Source of the DNA: M3007 sp038203695
GTDB taxonomy: Bacteria > Bacteroidota > Bacteroidia > Chitinophagales > Saprospiraceae
Length of the DNA stretch: 12,737 nt
Direction: 5' to 3'
Assembly: GCA_038203695.1 (NCBI GenBank)
Contig: JBBRDQ010000146.1
Span: 1 to 12,737 of the forward strand
Shown: piece by piece, positions 6,620-12,737 of the stretch
Numbering within the stretch: position 1 is the stretch's first letter
How the letters are laid out: every line of letters begins with the position of its first letter
Made by a program: the position numbers and the translations under genes
Notes under the pieces: generated by a model
Databases searched by the model: none
What the model was told of the DNA's origin: nothing
The model's input: the letters and a program-made list of their open reading frames with translations, nothing else

Positions 6620-7717
6620 TTGCACCTTTCCCAACTCAAAATCACGAATTTTAAAAACTACGAAAGCCAGTCGCTTGGGCTCTCGCCCCGGCTGAATTGC
6701 TTTACGGGTCTGAACGGCATGGGCAAAACCAACGTGCTGGATGCGGTGCATTTTCTGTGCCTCTGTAAAAGCCATGCCGGGCTGCCCGACCGCAACCTGA
6801 TCCGGCACGGCGAAGGGTTTTTTCGGCTGGAAGGCCATTTTATCACCGCACAGCAACAGGATAAAATCGTGGCCAAATACCAGTCCGGACAGCGCAAGGA
6901 AATGGAGCGCAACGGCACGCCCTTTACGCGGCTCACGGATTATATCGGTCAATTCCCCGTGGTGATGATCGCGCCCGACGACGTGTCGCTGGTGCAGGAG
7001 GGCAGCGAGGAGCGACGCCGTTTTCTAGATACTACGCTATCGCAAATTTCGCCCGATTACCTGCAAAACCTGTTGATTTACAACGCATTATTGAAACAGC
7101 GCAATGCGTTACTGAAACAATTTGCCGAAGCGCGGCGCTTCGATGCCACTTTGCTGGAAGCCATTGACCGCCAGATGCCCGGGCCCGCACAGGCCATTTT
7201 TACGCAGCGTACCGATTTTACGCGCGCCTTTCAACCCCTGTTTCAGGAATACTACGCCGCCATCTCCGGTGCACGGGAAACAGTGGATGTTACCTACGAT
7301 TCCGATTTAAACAAAGGTGATTTTACCGAACTACTCGCCATTGCGCTGGAGAAAGACCGCCTCCTGCAACGCAGCACCAGCGGCATTCATCGCGACGATC
7401 TTTCCCTGACCATGGACGGCCAAGTCATCAAGAAATTTGCCTCCCAGGGACAACTCAAATCCTTCCTGCTCGCCCTGCGCCTCGCGCAATACGAAGTGCT
7501 GCGCCGCGAAAAAGGCTTTTCACCCCTGCTCCTGCTCGATGATATTTTTGATAAACTGGACACTTTGCGCGTCCGCCAACTCGTCGGCCTGCTCATCAGC
7601 CGCGACTTCGGACAGATTTTTATCACCGATACCCAAAGCGATCGCATCGAAGCCGTCGTGGCCGAATTCACTGGCGAATACAAGATTTTTAGTGTGGAAG
7701 CCGGGAGGATAGGGTGA
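6620..7717 (+). CDS. recF: DNA replication and repair protein RecF
   Basis: 365 residues, normal length for RecF, the SMC-like ATPase that helps load RecA at single-strand gaps with RecO and RecR. Visible features are an N-terminal LKITNFKNYE, Walker A GLNGMGKT (30-37), TSGIHRDD (253-260), the ABC-type signature ASQGQ (274-278) and Walker B LLLLDDIFDKLD (303-314). The start codon is TTG at 6620: an in-frame TAA lies at 6587-6589, which is also the stop of the phosphoesterase gene, and no in-frame ATG precedes the conserved N-terminus. An ATG at 6598 is out of frame. It sits 30 bp behind the phosphoesterase gene and may be read from the same transcript. The stop TGA is followed directly by a heptamer repeat array. 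Confidence 0.95.
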   Translation: MHLSQLKITNFKNYESQSLGLSPRLNCFTGLNGMGKTNVLDAVHFLCLCKSHAGLPDRNLIRHGEGFFRLEGHFITAQQQDKIVAKYQSGQRKEMERNGTPFTRLTDYIGQFPVVMIAPDDVSLVQEGSEERRRFLDTTLSQISPDYLQNLLIYNALLKQRNALLKQFAEARRFDATLLEAIDRQMPGPAQAIFTQRTDFTRAFQPLFQEYYAAISGARETVDVTYDSDLNKGDFTELLAIALEKDRLLQRSTSGIHRDDLSLTMDGQVIKKFASQGQLKSFLLALRLAQYEVLRREKGFSPLLLLDDIFDKLDTLRVRQLVGLLISRDFGQIFITDTQSDRIEAVVAEFTGEYKIFSVEAGRIG

Positions 7718-7876
7718 AGTTTTGGGTTTTGAGTTTTGAGTTTTGGGTTTTGAGTTGTTTTCATCATTTGTGATTAAATATTTGATAATCAATAACTTAA
7801 TGGAATTATTTTCAAAACTCAAAACTCAAAACTCAAAACTCAAAACTCAAAACTCAAAACTCAAAACTCAAAACTC
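7718..7876. repeat. inverted AGTTTTG/CAAAACT heptamer arrays, likely bidirectional terminator
   Basis: Five 7-bp units (AGTTTTG, GGTTTTG, AGTTTTG, AGTTTTG, GGTTTTG) run from 7718 to 7752, starting at the base after the recF stop. Nine exact CAAAACT units run from 7813 to 7875, ending four bases before the minus-strand DUF1573 stop codon at 7880-7882. Read from either gene, the array downstream of the stop is AGTTTTG, so transcripts from either side could fold into a long stem, with G-U pairs for the GGTTTTG units, around a roughly 60-base AT-rich loop. The loop contains GATTA...TAATC. Bidirectional termination is inferred from position; the repeat structure is seen directly. Confidence 0.8.
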
Positions 7877-7879
7877 TTT

Positions 7880-8305
7880 CTACTCCACGTTTCCGTGAAT
7901 AAAAAGAATTTCCGGCTTGCGCTGCGTATCGAAGAAAACCTTGATCTTTTTGTTGAAAGACCCCTGCTGGTAGGCATCGTATTCGATATTGATAGCGCCG
8001 GTAGCGCCCGGGGCGATGGGAGTTTCGGTCCAGGTAGCGGCCGTGCAGCCACAGGTAGTACGTACCGTTTGCAGGTGCAGGGTATCCGGTGTACTGTTGC
8101 TAAATTGGAAGGCAAATTCCACTGGGCGACCTTGTTTTAGGTCACCGAAATTGTGGTCCTGTTCGGTCAGCCAGGTAATTTTGGGAACTGGCGGAGGAGT
8201 AGGAGTGGTATAGGTAAATAACAACAGGCACTGAACAAGAAAATAGGACATATAAAGTAGGAAGGAACGTTTAACGATGAATGGTGAGCGGATAATGCGC
8301 CGCAT
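7880..8305 (-). CDS. DUF1573-domain exported protein
   Basis: 141 residues from the chosen start. The C-terminal part matches DUF1573, an immunoglobulin-like domain common in exported Bacteroidota proteins: HNFGDL near residues 51-56, FxFxNxxxxxLxL, the hallmark TTCGCT near 83-88, then a PGxxGxIxIxY segment and closing beta strands. The function of the domain is not established. I chose ATG 8305 because MRRIIRSPFIVKR supplies a basic n-region ahead of a hydrophobic stretch (SFLLYMSYFLVQCLLLF), giving a plausible signal peptide or anchor. The open frame extends up to 8419 with an unlikely low-complexity leader, and an internal ATG at 8251 is also possible. A perfect TAAATTTG lies just upstream of 8305. 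Convergent with recF; the stop is four bases from the heptamer array. Confidence 0.75.
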   Translation of the reverse strand: MRRIIRSPFIVKRSFLLYMSYFLVQCLLLFTYTTPTPPPVPKITWLTEQDHNFGDLKQGRPVEFAFQFSNSTPDTLHLQTVRTTCGCTAATWTETPIAPGATGAINIEYDAYQQGSFNKKIKVFFDTQRKPEILFIHGNVE

Positions 8306-8313
8306 TCGCCGGG

Positions 8314-8321
8314 CAAATTTA
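8314..8321 (-). promoter_or_regulatory. -7 promoter element of the DUF1573 gene
   Basis: The minus strand reads TAAATTTG, a perfect match to TAnnTTTG, nine bases upstream of the ATG at 8305. No TTG is visible at the usual -33 distance. If used, the RNA would start nearly on that ATG, or give a leader of about 55 bases for the internal ATG at 8251. Confidence 0.35.
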
Positions 8322-8415
8322 CGATTTCCTGGCGTATCCGTACCGGCGGCTTTATCTGCCGATTTTCCAGCCGTTTTTAAAAAGAAGGCTGATGTGATGG
8401 GTGGGGTGCGCGTAC

Positions 8416-8435
8416 CCACCGATTAAAATCGGTGG
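8416..8435. repeat. REP-like palindrome between divergent genes
   Basis: CCACCGATTAAAATCGGTGG is a 9-bp perfect stem with an AA loop, lying between the divergent DUF1573 and fibronectin-like genes. The 297 bp between 8305 and 8603 hold nothing else clear apart from T-rich tracts at 8490-8520. The stable stem resembles extragenic palindromic repeats that exist in many copies; copy number cannot be judged here. Confidence 0.45.
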
Positions 8436-8602
8436 TTTCAAGAGGAAAGATGTGTTTCCGTTCGCGCTTAGTGTTGACTACAAAAATCAAGGTCATTTTT
8501 ACACTTTTTTATCCTTTTTAGAAAGTGCTTTACCCCTGCAGCCCCGCAGCGCCCCCACCTTTGTCGTATCAAAAAAATCAGCACCATCTAAAATATCTGA
8601 CT

Positions 8603-10696
8603 ATGCGACACTTCGTTTTGCTGCTGTTATTAGCCCTTTCCGCTAATCTAGCCGTTGCGCAAAAACAACAAAAACAGGAGCCGGTAAGCCCCGCCAAACT
8701 GGTGATGCTGGGCAAACGCCAGGGCCAATCCAATACGCTGCGGTGGGCCGGTACGAATTATGTCAACTGGCAACACCTGGCCACTTCCGGCATTTTTATC
8801 GAGCGTTTCACCCTCGTAAAAGGCCAGGCCGATCCGAAAACCCGGCGCCTGCTGACGCCGCAACCGCTGAAACCCCAACCGCTGGCCCAGTGGAAAACGC
8901 AATTCGTCGCCCAGGATACGGCCGCCGGCGCTGCGGCCCAGGCGCTGTTCGGGCAAGCCGTACCAGTCGCCGGAGATGGCGCATTCGACGCCATCGTCGC
9001 CATGGAAATGCAACAGGGCATGCTGTACGGTATCGGGATGCTGATGGCCGACTGGCGCCCCGATCTGGCGGTCGCCATGGCGCTGCGCCTGGAAGATAAA
9101 GACGTAGAAAAAGAAACGTCCTATCTGTACCGCGTTTTTCCGGCACAACCTTTCGATCTGGGCACCGACACCGCTTACTGTATCGTCCGACCGGACGAGA
9201 AATGGCGCGCTCCAGCCGTGACTGACCTCAAAGCGTTCGAACTGGAGAAAAAAATCCAGCTCAACTGGACCGATGAAGGCAATCTGTACCCCGCTTCCGG
9301 TTACTTCATCGAGCGCGCTGCCGACGGAAAATCCTTCCAGCGCTTGAACCGCCAGCCTTTCATCAAAATCAAGACCAAAGAAAGCGAACAGGCCGAACAA
9401 GATCGGGTCGTATTTGTCGACAGCATTGGCGTAAATTATAAGCCATTCACCTACAGAGTACTGGCATTCAATGCTTTCGGCGAGATCGGCCCTGCGGAAA
9501 AAATGATTAAAGTCATGGGCCGCGACCTGACACCGCCGGCCATTCCGGAAATAAAAGAACCCGTGTACACCCAGGAAACGGGACTCAAAATCGAATGGAC
9601 TGTACCTGAAGGCGAGGCCCTGAAAGGTTTTTTTGTCGGCCACAGCAACCAGGCCGATGGGCAGTTCATGCCGTTGCACAAAGACTTGTTGCCACCCGGC
9701 ACCCGCAGTTTCATCGATCCGGCCGCACAAGGCAGAGGTGGCGTAAACTACTACATGGTCACAGCGATCGACACGGCTGGCAACGCGGTTTCTTCCTTGC
9801 CCCGCCACTATTACGTGGACGATAATTTGCCACCCGCCACGCCAACCGGACTAAAAGCCACCATCGATTCTACCGGTTACCTGGTGTTGACCTGGAAACC
9901 AAATACCGAAAAGGATTTCATGGGTTACAATGTGTTTTTTGCCAACGCGGCCGATCACGAATTTATCCAGTTGAACGGAGAGCCTTTGAAACGCGACACG
10001 TTTATCCATGACCTGAACCTGATCACGCTGACTGAAAATATCTTTTACAAAGTGGTCGCTATGGACGAAGCCTTTAACCCCAGCGGATTTTCGGAAATGA
10101 TCCAGGTGAAAAAACCCGACGTACTGCCACCCGCCGCCCCGTTGATCCAGGAGGTACTCGTTTCGGAAAAAAATATCCAGATCACCTGGGCCTCCAGCCC
10201 GAGCCATGATGCAGTGAAATCAGAATTGTTCCGCCGCAAAAAAGACGAGATAATCTGGAACCTGATCGGTGTCTTCAAACAGCAGGATCACACGTATACC
10301 GACACAGCCGTCGTGATCGGTCAAATCTACGAATACTGCCTGCGCGCTACGGACGACGACGGCTTGAAATCGCCCTACTGCTCCGCTCACCAGGGACGCG
10401 CGTACCCTTCTTTTACCGGTAATGGCCTGCAAAATTTTATGGTCGAAAAAGATAAAGACCAGGTCCGGGCAAACCTCAGTTGGCAATATAAACCCCAAAA
10501 AGACGCCCAGATCTACCTGTACCGCGCTTACAACGACGGCACTTTGCAACTGATTACCACGCTGGCATCCTCCGAAAAAGGCTTTGCCGACAATGCCGTG
10601 CAGACCGGTCGCCGCTACCAGTATGCTGCCAAAGTAGTCTACAATTCCGGGGCGGAATCGGCCATGACGAAGGCCAGTGAAATTGTGTTCGAGTAA
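8603..10696 (+). CDS. secreted multi-domain fibronectin type III-like protein
   Basis: 697 residues. MRHFVLLLLLALSANLAVAQ is a clean signal peptide, cut after AVA. The rest is a chain of about five fibronectin type III-like beta-sandwich domains (roughly 202-306, 310-406, 409-504, 508-600, 604-697). They share features such as LPPATPTGLKA openings, an ITW or LTW strand, a GYxV/GFFV strand, a YxYxVxAxDxxGN-type strand and PP linkers. Residues 30-200 are more divergent, with only partial similarity to such a domain (LRWAGTNY, YLYRVFP). No lipobox, membrane anchor or type IX sorting tail is seen, so it is probably periplasmic or surface associated. ATG 8603 is preferred over an in-frame ATG at 8525 because the latter puts 26 residues before the signal peptide. 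First gene of the adhesin cluster, 39 bp from the next. Confidence 0.8.
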   Translation: MRHFVLLLLLALSANLAVAQKQQKQEPVSPAKLVMLGKRQGQSNTLRWAGTNYVNWQHLATSGIFIERFTLVKGQADPKTRRLLTPQPLKPQPLAQWKTQFVAQDTAAGAAAQALFGQAVPVAGDGAFDAIVAMEMQQGMLYGIGMLMADWRPDLAVAMALRLEDKDVEKETSYLYRVFPAQPFDLGTDTAYCIVRPDEKWRAPAVTDLKAFELEKKIQLNWTDEGNLYPASGYFIERAADGKSFQRLNRQPFIKIKTKESEQAEQDRVVFVDSIGVNYKPFTYRVLAFNAFGEIGPAEKMIKVMGRDLTPPAIPEIKEPVYTQETGLKIEWTVPEGEALKGFFVGHSNQADGQFMPLHKDLLPPGTRSFIDPAAQGRGGVNYYMVTAIDTAGNAVSSLPRHYYVDDNLPPATPTGLKATIDSTGYLVLTWKPNTEKDFMGYNVFFANAADHEFIQLNGEPLKRDTFIHDLNLITLTENIFYKVVAMDEAFNPSGFSEMIQVKKPDVLPPAAPLIQEVLVSEKNIQITWASSPSHDAVKSELFRRKKDEIIWNLIGVFKQQDHTYTDTAVVIGQIYEYCLRATDDDGLKSPYCSAHQGRAYPSFTGNGLQNFMVEKDKDQVRANLSWQYKPQKDAQIYLYRAYNDGTLQLITTLASSEKGFADNAVQTGRRYQYAAKVVYNSGAESAMTKASEIVFE

Positions 10697-10735
10697 ACGC
10701 TTATTAAAAACCGCTTTCCCCCGGCTCTAACTTCC

Positions 10736-12451
10736 ATGCTTATGAAATCCATTCTTTTGGCACTGTTCTGCTGCCTGGCAGCAGGCGTATATGCCCAAGA
10801 TCTTGAAAACCTCAAAACCGTCGCCCCGGTCCGATTCCAGGGGACACTGATGACTGGTTTTCAGACCTATAAAGTCTACGGCATCGATCCGCGTTCGACC
10901 AATCCGATGTGGAATCTGAGCGGCAATGCCAGCCTGATTGTGTATGGCTTCGATATTCCGATGTCTTTTACCATCGGCCGGCAGGGCAACAATGTCAATT
11001 ACCCGGCTTTCAGGCAGTTTGGCATGAGCCCGCACTGGCGCTGGATCAAGTTGCATGCCGGCTGGAGAAACATGAATTTTTCGCCCTATACGCTGGCAGG
11101 CCATACGTTTCTGGGTGGCGGCATCGAGTTGAATCCCGGTAAATTCCGCTTTGCGGCCATGGCTGGGCGTTTCCGGCAAGCGCGACAAGAAAGCGATACC
11201 ACCGACGCAGCCTATTTTCCGGCTTCTTTCAAACGAACCGGTTATGGGGTGAAAGTAGGGGTCGGAACGGCGAACAATTACTTCGATCTGATCTATTTCC
11301 GGGCCAAAGACGACCCCAAATCATTGTCTAAATTATTGATCGACACGACCTTAACGCCCGGCGAAAATGCCGTAACTGGTTATTCCACGCATCTCCGCCT
11401 GGGGCGGCATGTGGGCTTCTTCTCCGACCTGGCGATCAGTATGTATACCCGCAATGTCAATTCAGAAGCCGTGGCCGATTCAAACCGCATTCCGGAAGTC
11501 CCGCTATTGTTGAAACCACGCTTTTCTACCCGGCTTAATTATGCAGCACGCGCCGGTTTTGATTTTAATTTCCGAAATTTTAACCTCAAAACGGCCTACG
11601 AAAGAATCGCTCCCAATTTCGAAACTATGGGTGCGTATTATTTCAACAACGACATCCAGAACATCACCATTTCGCCCAATTTTGGTTTTGCAAAAAACAA
11701 GGCGCGCTTTTTCGGTACCATCGGCGTACAGCGCAATAACCTGGCCGGCAACCGCAGCGAAACCACGCACAGAATTATTGGCAACGCCGTTTTGTCGGTC
11801 AATCCGACCCCAAAATTCGGCATCGAAACCAATTACATGAATGCTTCCGTAAAGCAACTGGACGGGCGCGTTCGCCTCAACGATACCATCCGCGTAGCCA
11901 TTCTGAATACCAATATCGGCATTACGCCACACTGGAGCTGGTCCGATACGTCGCGCGCTTCCAACCTGCTGTTCAGTGCAAATTACCAGCAATTGAACGA
12001 CCGCAATCCTTTTACCCGTGAATTCGCCAATTTGAACACCACATTTGCCACCGGCAATTTCAGCCAGAATTATATGCACAGTGGCTGGGGCTGGTCGGTC
12101 GGGGCCAATTTCAACAACATCAAAGTGTATCAGATCAGCAGCAACCGGTACGGCGGCACGCTCGGCGTCAACAAAACCTGGTCGGAAGGCCGCAACAGCA
12201 TTGGGTTGAGCAGCACTTGGAATCTATCCGAAGTAAATGGCGAAAAAGACGGCTCGATCTTGTCAACTTCGCTTAATCTGGGCTGGAATTTTGCCCAGGT
12301 CTATCAGTTCTCCGTCTTTGCTACCGTGCTGAGAAACAATTCGATCGCGTTCGATGACTACACCGAATTGCAGGGTGGGGCTACTTTATCGCGCAGTTTT
12401 GGTGGTAAAAAGACGAAAAAAACAGCGCCCGGTATGCCGGCAAAAAACTAA
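10736..12451 (+). CDS. outer-membrane beta-barrel protein
   Basis: 571 residues from ATG 10736 (569 from the equally plausible ATG 10742). The signal peptide MKSILLALFCCLAAGVYAQ is followed by about 530 residues of alternating hydrophobic and polar beta strands with many aromatics and short polar turns (for example LIVYGFDIPMSFTIGRQ, FAAMAGRF, ARFFGTIGVQ, LNLGWNFAQ, FSVFATVLRN), typical of outer-membrane barrels of Bacteroidota. No plug domain, TonB box or carbohydrate motif is seen, so it is not a TonB-dependent receptor. The final barrel-like strand (ATLSRSF) is followed by a Lys-rich tail (GGKKTKKTAPGMPAKN), unusual because barrels often end in an aromatic residue. Its place 31 bp before a SprB-repeat gene suggests a partner for exporting, anchoring or stabilising that adhesin, as SprF does for SprB; this is inference, since no SprF/PorP family signature was recognised. 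Confidence 0.72.
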   Translation: MLMKSILLALFCCLAAGVYAQDLENLKTVAPVRFQGTLMTGFQTYKVYGIDPRSTNPMWNLSGNASLIVYGFDIPMSFTIGRQGNNVNYPAFRQFGMSPHWRWIKLHAGWRNMNFSPYTLAGHTFLGGGIELNPGKFRFAAMAGRFRQARQESDTTDAAYFPASFKRTGYGVKVGVGTANNYFDLIYFRAKDDPKSLSKLLIDTTLTPGENAVTGYSTHLRLGRHVGFFSDLAISMYTRNVNSEAVADSNRIPEVPLLLKPRFSTRLNYAARAGFDFNFRNFNLKTAYERIAPNFETMGAYYFNNDIQNITISPNFGFAKNKARFFGTIGVQRNNLAGNRSETTHRIIGNAVLSVNPTPKFGIETNYMNASVKQLDGRVRLNDTIRVAILNTNIGITPHWSWSDTSRASNLLFSANYQQLNDRNPFTREFANLNTTFATGNFSQNYMHSGWGWSVGANFNNIKVYQISSNRYGGTLGVNKTWSEGRNSIGLSSTWNLSEVNGEKDGSILSTSLNLGWNFAQVYQFSVFATVLRNNSIAFDDYTELQGGATLSRSFGGKKTKKTAPGMPAKN

Positions 12452-12482
12452 ACAACCCGTTCATCCACTAAATTTTTTGATC

Positions 12483-12737
12483 ATGAATTTGCCAAAAAAA
12501 TCGCTTCACTTGGGAGCGCTCTGCCTCCTTTTGTCCTTTTTCAGCCTGCAATCGGGCTTTGCACAAGGATTTTCGGTAGTCATCACCCAAAATCAGCCGG
12601 TGAGCTGCAACGGGGCACAGGATGCCGCCCTTACCGCTTCCGTACCCACCGTGCCGGGTGCGAGCAATACATACCAATACAATTGGTCGACCGGCGCATC
12701 TACCGCAGCGATCGTGGGCATTGGTGCCGGTACGTAT
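12483..12737 (+). CDS. SprB-repeat surface adhesin, 5' part only
   Basis: The first 85 codons of a gene that runs off the right edge, open throughout. MNLPKKSLHLGALCLLLSFFSLQSGFAQ is a signal peptide. The following residues 32-85 match the SprB repeat found in the Flavobacterium johnsoniae gliding adhesin SprB and in many large Bacteroidota surface proteins: xVSCNGAQDAALTAS, then YQYNWSTGASTAAIVGIGAGTY. Related proteins are often thousands of residues long, with repeated copies and a type IX sorting tail, but neither can be confirmed here. The ATG at 12483 has an AT-rich upstream region without Shine-Dalgarno sequence, and the gap to the barrel gene is 31 bp. Likely role: cell-surface adhesion or gliding. 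Confidence 0.82.
   Translation, partial: MNLPKKSLHLGALCLLLSFFSLQSGFAQGFSVVITQNQPVSCNGAQDAALTASVPTVPGASNTYQYNWSTGASTAAIVGIGAGTY

Noticed and set aside
7813..7876. CRISPR-like tandem repeat
   Set aside because: Units are 7 bp and directly adjacent with no spacers, and no cas gene is present.
8648..9808. 386-codon minus-strand open frame opposite the FN3-like gene
   Set aside because: Long only because of codon bias in the plus-strand gene; no signal, domain or promoter, while the plus strand has a signal peptide and repeated FN3-like strands.

Overview
The window looks like a chromosomal piece of a Bacteroidota bacterium, most likely of the Saprospiria/Cytophaga-like type. That placement is an inference from gene content and signals: a SprB-type adhesin repeat at the right edge, a secreted protein built of TonB C-terminal-like domains, a DUF1573 protein, several perfect matches to the Bacteroidota -7 element TAnnTTTG, and AT-rich start regions without Shine-Dalgarno sequences. 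I saw no rRNA, tRNA, CRISPR array, transposase or phage gene.

Layout. Positions 1-577 carry no supportable gene. They hold a short hairpin, a 147-bp fold-back element and a pair of inverted heptamer arrays. Positions 578-2389 hold two tandem, collinear metallo-beta-lactamase-fold hydrolases. The first has a Tat-type leader and the second has none. A convergent minus-strand gene (2555-3766) encodes a secreted protein with three TonB_C-like domains. Divergent from it, 3882-6589 is a tight four-gene run: a membrane-anchored SRPBCC protein, two small polytopic membrane proteins and a calcineurin-like phosphoesterase. The first three genes are joined by ATGA stop/start overlaps and the last by a 59-bp overlap. 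I do not recognise this run as a described system, and it is my main candidate for something new. recF follows 30 bp later from a TTG start.

recF converges with a minus-strand DUF1573 gene. The gap between them is filled by two heptamer arrays in inverted orientation, each starting at or within 4 bp of a stop codon, so the pair could act as a bidirectional terminator. From 8603 to the right edge there is a same-strand cluster: a secreted fibronectin type III-like protein, an outer-membrane beta-barrel protein and the start of a SprB-repeat protein that runs off the window. Gaps are only 39 and 31 bp, which suggests one unit for displaying a surface adhesin, with the barrel as partner or anchor. 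This is inference, by analogy with the SprB/SprF gliding-adhesin pair.

Start sites were moved inward for the genes at 4874, 5383, 8305 (minus) and 8603, where the longest open frame begins upstream of the more plausible start.
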